Below are positions 45,311 to 56,497 of a stretch of 64,000 nt of DNA, piece by piece (position 1 is the first letter of the stretch; the number at the start of each line of letters is the position of its first letter). The notes beneath the pieces were generated by a model. It was not told the DNA's origin. It ran no database searches and saw only the letters and a program-made list of their open reading frames with translations. The translations under genes were made by a program, and so were the position numbers. Origin of the DNA: an uncultured Pelagibacteraceae bacterium (GTDB lineage Bacteria; Pseudomonadota; Alphaproteobacteria; Pelagibacterales; Pelagibacteraceae); contig CACABZ010000004.1 of NCBI GenBank assembly GCA_902530885.1, forward strand, positions 1-64,000, read 5' to 3'.

Positions 45311-45838
45311 ATGAACATAAAATTTATCATTTTAGCAACTTTTTTATCTGTTTTTTTCTTAACTTCTTCTTGCGGAAAAGGTTTTTTTAAGAAAGTTGAT
45401 ACTAGGCAAGTACCAATTTCTGGACCTGAAAGAGCAAAAAAAAATGTTAAGGAAGGTCGTGGAGTAAGTTTAGGTTCTATAATAGGAAAAGACGGTAAGG
45501 GAACAAATTATGAGTTTAGTACTTCAAATCCTCTGTGGAGAGCTACATTAGATATTCTAGATTTTTTACCGTTAACAACTGTTGATTATTCAGGAGGAAT
45601 GATAATTTCAGATTGGTACACGGACAATTCTAATAATAAACAAGCTTTAAAAATTACAGTAAGATTTCTATCTAATAAAGTTCAAACTAACAGTGTGAAA
45701 GTTACAGTGCATAGGAAGCAATGTTCAGTCAATGAGTCATGTAAAGTCGAAGTTTTTAAATCTCGTATTCAGGAAGAATTAGTAGCATCAATTTTAAAGG
45801 AAGCAAGCCTTTTAGAAAAACAACAAAAGAATAATTAA
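45311..45838 (+). CDS. DUF3576-family lipoprotein
   Basis: Signal peptide and Cys (TSSCGKG); precedes leuS, a common alphaproteobacterial context. Confidence 0.75.
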   Translation: MNIKFIILATFLSVFFLTSSCGKGFFKKVDTRQVPISGPERAKKNVKEGRGVSLGSIIGKDGKGTNYEFSTSNPLWRATLDILDFLPLTTVDYSGGMIISDWYTDNSNNKQALKITVRFLSNKVQTNSVKVTVHRKQCSVNESCKVEVFKSRIQEELVASILKEASLLEKQQKNN

Positions 45839-45850
45839 TTTTTAGATTGT

Positions 45851-48383
45851 ATGGAAAGACTTAATTTTCAAGCTATTGAAAAAAAATGGCAAACAGTTTT
45901 CGAAAAAAATAAGTTATACAATAATAAGACAGCAAAAAAATTTTATTGCCTAGAAATGTTTCCCTACCCATCAGGAAAAATACATATGGGGCACGTAAGA
46001 AATTATACTATAGGAGACGTTATAGCCCGATTTAAATTCTTAAATGGATTCAATGTTTTACATCCGATGGGTTGGGATGCATTTGGTTTACCAGCTGAAA
46101 ATGCTGCCAAAGAAAATAATTTACATCCAAGAGAATGGACGGAAAAGAATATTGCAGAAATGAAAAGACAACTTAAATTAATGGGTCTCTCAATTGATTG
46201 GGATTTAGAAATTTCTACTTGTGATGAAAAATATTACAAACATCAACAAGAAATTTTTATAGATTTTTATCATCGTGGTTTTGTAAAAAGAAAAGAGAAC
46301 TACGTTAATTGGGATCCTATAGAAAAAACCGTTTTAGCTAATGAGCAAGTAGTAAATGGTCGTGGTTGGAGGTCTGGGGCCATAGTTGAAAGAAAGAAGC
46401 TATATCAATGGTTTTTTGACATTACAAAGTTTTCTGAAGAATTGCTTAGTGGTTTAGATAATTTGGATAATTGGCCAGAAAAAGTAAAAAACATGCAAAA
46501 AAAACTGGATTGGAAAATCAGTAGGTTGTGAAATCGATTTTAAGCTTTCCGATTCAGTAAAAAAAATAAAAATCTTTACAACAAGACCTGACACGATTTT
46601 TGGAGCGTCATTTATTGCCATATCTGTAGATCATCCTTTATGCGCGAAATTTTCAAATAATGACAAATTTATCAAATTCAAAGAAGAATGTTCTAAAACA
46701 GGCACCACCGAAGAGGCGCTAGCAAATGCAGACAAAATTGGTTTTGAAACAAAATTATTTTGTGACCATCCTTTTAAAAAAAACCATAAACTGCCAGTAT
46801 TTGTAGCAAATTTTATATTAATGGATTATGGAACTGGTGCAATATTTGGTTGTCCAGCGCACGATCAAAGAGACTTTGATTTTGCAAAAAAATATAATTT
46901 GAAAATCACTGAGGTAGTTGCTGAAAAAAAGAAACAACCTGAAAATTTTAATAATCTTAAAGAAGCATATACTGGAGATGGAATTTTAGTAAATTCAGAT
47001 TTCTTGAATAATATGAACGTAGAATCAGCCAAAGTAAAAATAATTCAAAAAATAGAAAATTTAAAAATCGGAAGTAAGAAAGTTTCCTACAGATTGAGAG
47101 ATTGGGGGATATCTAGACAAAGATATTGGGGTTGTCCAATTCCGATGATACACCTAGAAAATGGCACTATAAAACCGGTCGAAAAAAATGAATTACCAAT
47201 TAAACTCCCAAAAGACATCGACTTAAAGACAAATGGTAATCCATTAGACCATCATAAATCTTGGAAATTTACTAAAGATAAGATATCTGGAAAACCTGCC
47301 ATAAGAGAAACTGATACACTAGATACATTTGTTGACTCTTCTTGGTATTTCTTGAGATTTTGTTCCCCAAAAAAAGAGGAATCGGCTTTCGACTTAGATG
47401 AAGTAAATTATTGGATGCCAGTTGATCAATATATTGGTGGAGTAGAACATGCAATATTGCACTTATTGTATTCGAGATTTTTTATGAGAGCTCTAAAAAA
47501 AAATGACTCGAAAATAAAATATACCGAACCTTTTAAGGGTCTATTTACACAAGGTATGGTTTGTCATGAAACTTATAAAGACTCTAATGGCAAATGGCTT
47601 AGTCCAGATGAAATTGAAAAAGATAATGATGGTAATTATATTAAAAAAGAAGATCAATCAAAAGTTATAGTTGGATCTTCTGAGTCAATGTCAAAATCAA
47701 AAAAAAATGTTATAGATCCGGAAAGCATGATAAAATCTTACGGTGCTGACGCTGTAAGATGGTTTATTTTGTCAGATAGCCCCCCAGAAAAAGATGTTCA
47801 ATGGTCAAACCAAGGTGTAAATGCTGCTTATAAATTTCTTCAAAAAATTTATAATTTAAATCTTTTAATTATTGATAGAAAAGAATCTCAAGACGATTTG
47901 GACGAAGATTTTGAGCTTAAGATTAATTCTTATATTTTTAGGATAACAAATCTAATCGAAAATTTTAATTTAAATGTAGTTATTGCGTGTGTATATGAAC
48001 TTTATAATCTTTTTAATGAATATTTGAATAAAAAAATAAGTAATAAATGTATTAAAAATAATATAATTAAAGTCATGAAAATTTTAATTCCATTTACACC
48101 GCACCTTGCTCATGAATGCCTTGAATTACTTGGAACTAATAATGTTTCAAAATGGCCTGCTGTGGACAAAAAAATGATAGATAAAGAAAAAATTAAGATA
48201 GCAGTACAATTGAATGGTAGAACAAAAACAATTCTGGAAGTAGAAAAAAACATTAACCAAAATGATGTAGTTGAAATTTGTAAAAAAAATGTGAAAATGA
48301 GTAGAAATTTAGCAAATAGTAAAATTAAAAAAACAATATTTGTAAAAAACAAAATTATTAATTTTATAATTGAAATAAAGTAA
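45851..48383 (+). pseudogene. leuS: Leucyl-tRNA synthetase, apparent +1 frameshift at an A8 run (~46497-46504)
   Basis: 5' ORF 45851-46531 ends ..[14 protein letters not shown]; removing one A restores [42 protein letters not shown], continuous with ORF 46821-48383. Confidence 0.9.
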
Positions 48384-48847
48384 TGAAAAAAAAATGGAAC
48401 TGCTTTTTAATTGTACTTTTATTACTATTAAATAACTGCTCATATCAAAAAATTAATTCCTCTAACCAAGATTTTTACATAAATGAAATAACTATATCAG
48501 GGGAAAAAAGAGCAGCATTTTTAATTAAGAAGAAATTAAAAAACAATTTTGTTAAATCTGGAGCTAATCCTTTAAACATAATTATAGATCTAAAAAAAAC
48601 AAAAGATGTAGCTGAAAAAAATCTTCAAAATAAAGTAACAAAATATCAGTTAGGATTAAAGGCACAAACTGTAGTAAGAAACAAAGATGGTGATGAAAGT
48701 ATAGCTAAATTGTATTCAAATGACTTTGTATATGAAGTAGTAAAAAGATACGCCGATACAAAAGAAAATGAAAAAAATGCTTATAATACTTTAATCGATC
48801 AAACTGTAGATCAAATAATGGAGGATTTGAAAATTAAGTTTAAATAG
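48383..48847 (+). CDS. lptE: LPS-assembly lipoprotein LptE-like
   Basis: Lipoprotein signal (LLLNNCSYQ), position between leuS and holA. Confidence 0.75.
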   Translation: MKKKWNCFLIVLLLLLNNCSYQKINSSNQDFYINEITISGEKRAAFLIKKKLKNNFVKSGANPLNIIIDLKKTKDVAEKNLQNKVTKYQLGLKAQTVVRNKDGDESIAKLYSNDFVYEVVKRYADTKENEKNAYNTLIDQTVDQIMEDLKIKFK

Positions 48848-49849
48848 ATGATCATTAAAAGTTACCAAATAGAAAATAATATAGACACGATCGATAAACA
48901 CAAATTTGCCCTTTTTTATGGCGAAAACAATGGATTAAAAGATCACTTAAAATTTAAAATCAAAAAAAAATATAAAGGGATTGAGATTCTAAATCTTTAC
49001 GACGAAGATTTCAGTAAAAATAAAGATATTTTAATAAACGAAGCAAAAAATGAGTCATTGTTTAGTAAGGAAAAAATAATTTTTGTCAATCAAGCAAATG
49101 ATAAAATCACAAAAAATATTGAATATTTGATGAATGATAAGTCTCATAAAAATATTATACTCTTCTCTGATATATTGGATAAAAAATCAACCTTACGAAA
49201 TCTTTTTGAAAAAGATAAAACAGCAATAGCAGTTGCTTGTTATCAGGACAATGAAGTTACTTTAAAAAAATTAGCCATCAAGAACCTTAAAGAATTTACT
49301 AATATAAATGATAACCATATTAGGATGATTGTTGGATTTTGTAATTTGGATAGAACAAAATTAATAAGCAACATTATAAAAATTAAAACTTATTTTGATA
49401 AAAACAAAATAGACGAAAATGAATTAGAGATACTTCTGAGATCAGATACTAACGAAATTTTTAATGATATTAGAGACGCTGTTCTAACTAAAGATAAGTT
49501 AAAATTGAACAACTTACTAAATGATTTTGTTTTTATAAAAGAAGATGCTTATATATATTTTAACTCTATAAACACAAGATTATTAAAACTTTTAGATATA
49601 TTTAATCTAGTTAACAAAAACGTTAATTTAGATAATGCTGTAGACACTATTAAGCCTCCAATATTTTGGAAAGACAAGCCAATCTATAAAAAAATGATGA
49701 ATAAATGGGATAAATCAAGCATTCTAGAGGCAGTCAAGTATTTAGGCAAAATAGATAAAATGATGAAAACAAATTCTAATGTGAATGGACTTACACTAAT
49801 TAAAAACTCCTTAAATAATATTTGCTCTACGACTTGGACTTATTTTTGA
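48848..49849 (+). CDS. holA: DNA polymerase III delta subunit
   Basis: FALFYGENNGLKDHL; holA position and length. Confidence 0.85.
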   Translation: MIIKSYQIENNIDTIDKHKFALFYGENNGLKDHLKFKIKKKYKGIEILNLYDEDFSKNKDILINEAKNESLFSKEKIIFVNQANDKITKNIEYLMNDKSHKNIILFSDILDKKSTLRNLFEKDKTAIAVACYQDNEVTLKKLAIKNLKEFTNINDNHIRMIVGFCNLDRTKLISNIIKIKTYFDKNKIDENELEILLRSDTNEIFNDIRDAVLTKDKLKLNNLLNDFVFIKEDAYIYFNSINTRLLKLLDIFNLVNKNVNLDNAVDTIKPPIFWKDKPIYKKMMNKWDKSSILEAVKYLGKIDKMMKTNSNVNGLTLIKNSLNNICSTTWTYF

Positions 49850-50681
49850 GTAAATTTGAAATATATTCCAATTGATCTAAATTTTTATACTCTACGACTA
49901 GTTTTCCTGAATTATTTTTTTTATTTACAATTTGAATACGATAACCCAATACCCTTTCAAGTTCGCGTTGTACTTCAAATATATTTGGATCAACAGTAAA
50001 AGATTTCTCTTTTCTTTTTTTTAAATTTTCAATCGATCTAGCAGATAGTTTTTTTGCAACAATTTCTTCAGCAATAGATGAAGCATTGGGCATCCCTATA
50101 AGAGGACGAGCCTGACCTGCTGTGAGCTCTCCTTGTTCTAACATAGCTATAATATCTTTAGGTAAATTTAATAATCTTAAAGTATTACTTACATGACTTC
50201 TACTTTTAGACATGAACTTAGCTATCTTATCTTGATCATACCCAAATTCTTCGTGTAATCTTTTATAACCTTTCGCTTCCTCTATAATATTTAGATCTTC
50301 CCTCTGAATGTTTTCAACTATGGCTACTTCTAATGTCTCACTATCGTTGAGATCTAATATAGTTATAGGTACTTCATGCAATCCTGCTTTTTGTGCAGCA
50401 AGCCATCTTCTTTCGCCAGCAACTATTTCATATGTCTCTTTTGATGATTTGCTTTTTCTTACTGCTATTGGCTGTATAATACCATTTTTTTTTATTGAGG
50501 CAGAAAGTTCTTTTAGTTTCTCGTCGTCGAAAATTGTCCTTGGTTGATATTTATTGCGGGCTAAATCTCCAATCAGAGCTTTCGTTAAATTTTCCGCCTT
50601 TTTATTAATTTTTTGGTCTTTTTTTTGGTCACCAAACAGCGCGGACAAACCTTTTCCTAAGCCTTTTTTTTTTGAATTCAC
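49827..50681 (-). CDS. parB: Chromosome partitioning protein ParB
   Basis: KKGLGKGLSALFGD, NKYQPRTIFDDEKLKELSASI, VAGERRWLAAQKAG. Confidence 0.97.
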   Translation of the reverse strand: MNSKKKGLGKGLSALFGDQKKDQKINKKAENLTKALIGDLARNKYQPRTIFDDEKLKELSASIKKNGIIQPIAVRKSKSSKETYEIVAGERRWLAAQKAGLHEVPITILDLNDSETLEVAIVENIQREDLNIIEEAKGYKRLHEEFGYDQDKIAKFMSKSRSHVSNTLRLLNLPKDIIAMLEQGELTAGQARPLIGMPNASSIAEEIVAKKLSARSIENLKKRKEKSFTVDPNIFEVQRELERVLGYRIQIVNKKNNSGKLVVEYKNLDQLEYISNLLKNKSKS

Positions 50682-51475
50682 GCGGCACTCCCAAAGTTAT
50701 CTTTTTGAATAATAAATTCTTTTGCTAATTTTAAATAAGCTTTACTTCCACTACATGATTTATCGTAAGTTACGCATGGTTGACCATGTGATGGAGCTTC
50801 TGACAATCTTACATTTCTTGGTATCACTGATGCGTAAACCTTTTCTTTAAAATAATTTCTAGCTTCTTTATCTACTTGTGATGATAGTTTATTTCTCTTA
50901 TCAAACATGGTAAGTAAAATTCCTCTTACATTTAAAGTAGGATTCAAATTAACCTTAATTCTATCTATTGTTTTGACAAGTTGAGTTATACCTTCCAAAG
51001 CAAAGAATTCAGTTTGTAATGGAACTAAAATTTCATGTGAAGAAACTAGAGCCATAATTGTTAGCAGACTTAAAGATGGTGGACAATCTATAAAAATATT
51101 ATTGTACTTACTAATTAAATTAGAATCTTTTTCCAAGATTTCTTTTAGGATAAAGGCTCGATTTTCGTCGTTAGCAGTTTCAACTTCTAAACCAGACAAG
51201 TTAACATTTGAACCTATTAAATCTAATTTTTCGAAAGCTGTAGTTTGTAATGCGTTGTTTAAATCAATTTCTTTAATTAATAATTTATAAATGTTGTTCT
51301 CGTCATCATTATTAGATTTGCCTAATCCGGTGGTAGCATTACCTTGTGGGTCTAAATCTATTATTAGATTATTTTGACCCAAAATGGACAGTGATGCTGC
51401 CAAATTTATAACTGTTGTGGTTTTGCCTACTCCACCCTTTTGATTTATTACAGCAATTATGTTTGGCTTTCTCAT
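50678..51475 (-). CDS. parA: Chromosome partitioning ATPase ParA
   Basis: AVINQKGGVGKTTTVINLAASL, DLDPQGNATTGLG. Confidence 0.97.
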   Translation of the reverse strand: MRKPNIIAVINQKGGVGKTTTVINLAASLSILGQNNLIIDLDPQGNATTGLGKSNNDDENNIYKLLIKEIDLNNALQTTAFEKLDLIGSNVNLSGLEVETANDENRAFILKEILEKDSNLISKYNNIFIDCPPSLSLLTIMALVSSHEILVPLQTEFFALEGITQLVKTIDRIKVNLNPTLNVRGILLTMFDKRNKLSSQVDKEARNYFKEKVYASVIPRNVRLSEAPSHGQPCVTYDKSCSGSKAYLKLAKEFIIQKDNFGSAA

Positions 51476-52098
51476 TTTCTCTTTACATCGATTATAACTA
51501 TCTTCGATTCACTATCTGTTATGCTTTTTTCTAATCTATACTTATAATTTTGTTCCTTAAAAGCTTTTTTTAACTCTTGTTGTGCACTTCTTCCTCTCAT
51601 TAGTATTAATTTATGCCTTTTAATACATTTTTCACGTGAAATATTCAATATTTGGGGTAATTTCTTAAAAGCTCTACAAACAACATAGTTTGAGTCAATT
51701 TTTTCATTATTAATATCATTATTAATAATTATCGCATTAATTTTTATTATATTGACGATTTCATTAAGAAAAAAGCATTTTAAAGGTGACTTTTCATAAA
51801 GTTTCACGTGAAAATTGAAATTATTAAAAAAAATAGCTAAAATAACACCTGGAAAACCTCCACCAGTACCTAAATCTGCTATACTATTACACGTATTGGG
51901 ATTAATAAATTTCACTAATTGGGCACTATCAAGAATATGCCTATCCCAAATTGATTTTTCAGTGTTTTTTGAAATTAAATTATGTTTTTTATTGAAAATA
52001 AGCAGATTTTCAGCAAAATCGTCTAATTTTTTTATCTTTTGTTTATCAAATTGAAGTTTTTCCGATAATATTTTTTTTACATTGAACTCGCTTATCAA
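51472..52098 (-). CDS. rsmG: 16S rRNA m7G methyltransferase RsmG
   Basis: [30 protein letters not shown]. Confidence 0.95.
   Translation of the reverse strand: MISEFNVKKILSEKLQFDKQKIKKLDDFAENLLIFNKKHNLISKNTEKSIWDRHILDSAQLVKFINPNTCNSIADLGTGGGFPGVILAIFFNNFNFHVKLYEKSPLKCFFLNEIVNIIKINAIIINNDINNEKIDSNYVVCRAFKKLPQILNISREKCIKRHKLILMRGRSAQQELKKAFKEQNYKYRLEKSITDSESKIVIIDVKRK
51628..51643. promoter_or_regulatory. parS-like site 1
   Basis: TTTTTCACGTGAAATA; 14/16 to TGTTTCACGTGAAACA, complete TTTCACGTGAAA core. Confidence 0.75.
51800..51815. promoter_or_regulatory. parS-like site 2
   Basis: AGTTTCACGTGAAAAT; 13/16 to the parS consensus, complete core. Confidence 0.72.
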
Positions 52099-53963
52099 GC
52101 TGGAACCCTTTTTTTTATAGATTTGATATAACCTAATAATATAATAGCTGCAGCAGGAGTTACACCATCAATTCTTAAAGCCTGGCCTAAGGTTTTTGGC
52201 TTTATTGTCTTCAACTTAAATTTAATCTCGTTAGAAAGTCCACTAAAAATATCGTAATCAATATTGTCAGGTATTTTGATACCTTCATCTTTTTTAAATG
52301 CAGCGATATCATGAGACTGTCTTTTAAGATATCCAGAGTAATGAGCATCCATTTCAACTTGGTTATCCAGATCAGTTCCGTACGAGGGTAAAGTAGGCCA
52401 TATCTGCCTTATTTTTGCCATACTTAAATTTCGTTGAGCCATCAGCTCAATGCCTGATCTTTTCACGCCGTCTTGTGCAATTTTTATTTCATGCCTGCTT
52501 GCAACATTTGGAGATATTAAATTTGATTTAAGATAATCTAAGATATTTGTTAATTTTTTTTGTTTATCTAAAAATACCTTTGCTCTATTTTTGCCTACAC
52601 AATTTATTTTTATACCTGATGGAGTTAACCTTTGGTCTGCATTATCAGCTCTTAAAGATAATCTATATTCAGCTCTTGAAGTGAACATACGATATGGCTC
52701 AGAGACACCTTTTGTAATTAGATCATCAATCATTACCCCGATGTAGGACTCCGATCTGTCTAAAATAAATTCTTCTTTTTTAAAAATTTTTAGAGCAGCA
52801 TTAATACCAGCAATTAAACCCTGAGCAGCTGCTTCTTCATACCCAGTAGTCCCATTTATTTGCCCTGCTAAAAATAAAGATTTAATTTTTTTGGTTTCTA
52901 GTGTTGGATTCAGCTCCCTAGGATCTACGTAATCATACTCTATTGCATAACCCGCTCTTTTCATTTTAACACTCTCTAAACCCTTGATTTTACTCAATAT
53001 TTTAAGTTGAATCTCTTCCGGTAGGGATGTAGATATACCATTTGGGTAAACAGTATTGTCTTTTAATCCTTCGGGTTCTAAAAAAATTTGATGTTTATGT
53101 TTTTCTCTAAACTTTACAATCTTATCTTCTATCGAAGGACAATATCTAGGTCCAACACCTTTAATGTTACCAGAGTACATAGCGCTCTTATTAATATTAT
53201 CACTAATAATTTTATGGACTTCATCATTTGTATATGTCATGCCACATGAAATTTGTTTGTTCTCAAGTTTAGTTGTTAAAAAAGAAAAGAAGTAGGGATT
53301 GTCATCGGCAGGCTGCATTTCTAAATCATCATAATTAATTGTTGAACCGTCTAACCTAGGAGGAGTGCCAGTTTTAAGTCTACCTATTTTTATTTTAAAT
53401 TTCGCAAGTTGCTCACTTAATCCAGTAGATGGTTTTTCGTCATATCTTCCTGCAGGGATTTGTGTTTCACCTATATGGATTAGACCGTTCAAAAATGTTC
53501 CGGTCGTCAAAATAAGTTCCTTACATCTTATTTCCTTTCCACTTTGACATACAAAGCCTATAACTTGTTCATTATTAAACAAAAATTTTATTACTGGGTC
53601 GGCTATTACAGTTAAATTTTTATAATTTAGTAAAATTTTTTGCATGTGTTCCTTGTAAAGAGCTCTGTCGGATTGTGTTCGTGGTCCTCTAACAGCGGGA
53701 CCTCTACTTCTGTTCAATAATCGAAACTGGATACCTGATTTGTCGGAAACAACACCCATCACACCGTCAAGTGCATCAATTTCACGAACCAAATGCCCTT
53801 TACCAAGTCCACCTATAGCCGGATTACACGACATCTCACCAATAGTCTCAATTTTATGTGTAAAAAGTGCAGTATTAACGCCCATTCTAGCGGAAGCGGC
53901 AGCTGCCTCGCATCCAGCGTGTCCACCACCTATAACAACAATATCATAGCTTTCATTAGTCAT
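52095..53963 (-). CDS. mnmG: tRNA uridine-5-carboxymethylaminomethyl modification enzyme
   Basis: [45 protein letters not shown]. Confidence 0.98.
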   Translation of the reverse strand: MTNESYDIVVIGGGHAGCEAAAASARMGVNTALFTHKIETIGEMSCNPAIGGLGKGHLVREIDALDGVMGVVSDKSGIQFRLLNRSRGPAVRGPRTQSDRALYKEHMQKILLNYKNLTVIADPVIKFLFNNEQVIGFVCQSGKEIRCKELILTTGTFLNGLIHIGETQIPAGRYDEKPSTGLSEQLAKFKIKIGRLKTGTPPRLDGSTINYDDLEMQPADDNPYFFSFLTTKLENKQISCGMTYTNDEVHKIISDNINKSAMYSGNIKGVGPRYCPSIEDKIVKFREKHKHQIFLEPEGLKDNTVYPNGISTSLPEEIQLKILSKIKGLESVKMKRAGYAIEYDYVDPRELNPTLETKKIKSLFLAGQINGTTGYEEAAAQGLIAGINAALKIFKKEEFILDRSESYIGVMIDDLITKGVSEPYRMFTSRAEYRLSLRADNADQRLTPSGIKINCVGKNRAKVFLDKQKKLTNILDYLKSNLISPNVASRHEIKIAQDGVKRSGIELMAQRNLSMAKIRQIWPTLPSYGTDLDNQVEMDAHYSGYLKRQSHDIAAFKKDEGIKIPDNIDYDIFSGLSNEIKFKLKTIKPKTLGQALRIDGVTPAAAIILLGYIKSIKKRVPA

Positions 53964-54005
53964 GAGGAGAATGTAACGCTCTGAATTAATAATACAAGAG
54001 CTATT

Positions 54006-55334
54006 TTATTTACCTATACAAAAATCCTTAAAAATAGATCCAAGAATTTCTTCCACATCTACTTTACCAACTATGCAGCCTAAGTGACGTGTAGCCATTC
54101 TTAGATCCTCTGCGGCTAACTCGAGATCTTTGTTTTGATCTTTTTTGAGAAATTTATCTATTTCCTCCAAACATTCTTTTAATTTAACTCTATGCCTTTC
54201 TCTTGTAATTAAAATATTATTATTCAATGAATATTTCTTACTTAATTTTTTTTTAATAATGTTTATTAGTTTATCAATATTTTTATTATTTTTAACAGAG
54301 GCTAAGATAGTATCAGTATTAAATTTATGGTTTTCTTTAGCTTGGACATCAGATTTATTCAATAAAACTATTGTGTCTTTGTTAATCATAGATTTAATTT
54401 TGGCACTAATTTCTTTGTTTGAATTATCTACTACTACAATATTTAAATCAGCCTCTTTAAATTTACTTAACGCTAATGATATTCCTTTTTTTTCAATATC
54501 ATTCTTTGAATCTCTAATCCCAGCTGTATCTGCAAGAATTACTGGATAACCATCCAAGTTTAAATATGTCTCTATAACATCTCTAGTTGTTCCAGCTTCA
54601 TCTGAAACTATTGCTGCATCTCTTTTCGATAACAAATTTAATAATGATGATTTGCCAACATTTGTTTCTCCAATAATTGAGACTCTAAATCCATCCCTGA
54701 TTTTTTCACCTACCTTGTTGTCATTTATAATCTTACTGATGTCACTGTGTATTGATTTAATGTTTTTATGTACTTCTTTGAGAACATTTTCAGGTAGATC
54801 ATCTTCACTAAAATCTATTTTGGCCTCTATAAAAGATAGGGATTTTATTAATTTCGATCTTAAATCATCATAATATTTTGAAGCCTCTCCATTAACTAAA
54901 TTTACCGATTGTTTTCTTTGTAGTTCAGTTTCAGAATGTATTAAATCCCCAATACTCTCAGCTTTTAGAAGGTCAATTTTATTATTTTGAAAAGCTATTT
55001 TTGTGAATTCTCCGGGTTCTGCCATTCTGCAGTTTTTTTGGCTTGATAGTACTCTAAGAAAATAGCTTATAATTGCGTTGCTACCATGAACATGAAATTC
55101 CGCTAAATCTTCTCCAGTGAAACTATTTGGCCTTGGAAACCATAAAATTAAAGCTTCTGGATCAATAATATCACCATTACTTGGGTCAAAAAATTTACAT
55201 AGATTTATCTCATTTTCTTTAATTATTTTTTCTTTTGAAATTAACTTACAAATACTTAAAGTATCTGGACCCGACATTCTAATGATAGCTATACCACATG
55301 GGCCTCTGCCAGAAGACAAAGCAAAAATATTCAT
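54006..55334 (-). CDS. mnmE: tRNA modification GTPase
   Basis: GRGPCGIAIIRMSGP, GETNVGKSSLLNLL, C-terminal CIGK. Confidence 0.97.
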   Translation of the reverse strand: MNIFALSSGRGPCGIAIIRMSGPDTLSICKLISKEKIIKENEINLCKFFDPSNGDIIDPEALILWFPRPNSFTGEDLAEFHVHGSNAIISYFLRVLSSQKNCRMAEPGEFTKIAFQNNKIDLLKAESIGDLIHSETELQRKQSVNLVNGEASKYYDDLRSKLIKSLSFIEAKIDFSEDDLPENVLKEVHKNIKSIHSDISKIINDNKVGEKIRDGFRVSIIGETNVGKSSLLNLLSKRDAAIVSDEAGTTRDVIETYLNLDGYPVILADTAGIRDSKNDIEKKGISLALSKFKEADLNIVVVDNSNKEISAKIKSMINKDTIVLLNKSDVQAKENHKFNTDTILASVKNNKNIDKLINIIKKKLSKKYSLNNNILITRERHRVKLKECLEEIDKFLKKDQNKDLELAAEDLRMATRHLGCIVGKVDVEEILGSIFKDFCIGK

Positions 55335-56464
55335 TAGTTTAAACCTAGGTTTGCAATTCTTTTGGTAATTTCTTTTAAAAATTTTGATTTGGAAAAATTA
55401 TTTAAAATATTTCCTTTTATTGGATCTAAATATTTGTTGCTTTTAAAAAATTCTCTTGTTGTGTCTATCCCTAATCCCATTAATAAGTTTTCTGGTTTTC
55501 TACTATCCAATAAGTCTTTTGGAATATTAGAATCTTTTATAGTTAAACCCAACCTAAGATTATTGAAAATAAGATTATTTAACTTTTCAATATCTCTTAA
55601 AATTAAATTAAACCCTTGACCTGCTAAAGGGTGAACTACATGCAGTCCATCTCCTAAAATTATCGCATTCTTTTTGAAATAACTTCTTTTTAACAACAAC
55701 TTTAAAGGATAGCTTTGAATATTGCCCAAAGATATTTTCTTTGTTTTTAATAAATTTGAGAGTTTAATTTTTAAATAATTTGAAATATTTTTTTTATTTT
55801 TCATAAAATGTTTATCTTCAATACTCCATACAACTGAAAATTTATTATTATTATAGGGTAATATTGCAAGAGGTCCTTCTTTCAAAAAAAACTGCTGAGC
55901 TCCAATATCTTTAATTTGATGTTTGACAGAACAAGTTATAGAATGTTCTTTATAATTTTTTTTGATTTCTCTGTTGCCACTAATTTTTTGATAAATTGGA
56001 GAGTTTGATCCTAAACATAAAACTACTAAATCATAAGATTTTGAAGACAGATTAGTAGAAACTTTATTTTCCGCCAGATCGATTGATTTTACAGTTTTTT
56101 TTTGAATTTTAACATTGGTTTTTTTCAATAATTTAGTTAAATGTTCTTTAGTCGATCTATTTTCAAAAAAGAACATTAAATTTTTATTTTCATTAAAATT
56201 TAAAAAATTTTGTGTTTTATTATTCTTTTCAAAAAAGAGACTAATTTTTTTTACGGGGTAAAATAATTTTAAATTGATATTTTTTATCGTAGATTTTAAA
56301 AATTCCATGTTTTTTTCGGATATTGCAGTAACTCTTAAATCTTTGTTTTTAGGAGATGTATTTTCAACAATTAAATCTATATCCAATCCTTTTTTAGTTA
56401 AAACAAGCGCAGATATCAGACCAGTTAAACCGCCACCCACAATGCATATTTTATGTTTTTTCAT
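55334..56464 (-). CDS. UbiH/UbiF-family FAD monooxygenase
   Basis: CIVGGGLTGLISALVL, GDGLHVVHPLAGQGFNLILRDIE. Confidence 0.87.
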   Translation of the reverse strand: MKKHKICIVGGGLTGLISALVLTKKGLDIDLIVENTSPKNKDLRVTAISEKNMEFLKSTIKNINLKLFYPVKKISLFFEKNNKTQNFLNFNENKNLMFFFENRSTKEHLTKLLKKTNVKIQKKTVKSIDLAENKVSTNLSSKSYDLVVLCLGSNSPIYQKISGNREIKKNYKEHSITCSVKHQIKDIGAQQFFLKEGPLAILPYNNNKFSVVWSIEDKHFMKNKKNISNYLKIKLSNLLKTKKISLGNIQSYPLKLLLKRSYFKKNAIILGDGLHVVHPLAGQGFNLILRDIEKLNNLIFNNLRLGLTIKDSNIPKDLLDSRKPENLLMGLGIDTTREFFKSNKYLDPIKGNILNNFSKSKFLKEITKRIANLGLN

Positions 56465-56497
56465 AATAGTGATAAAAAGTAGGTATTACGATTCGAT

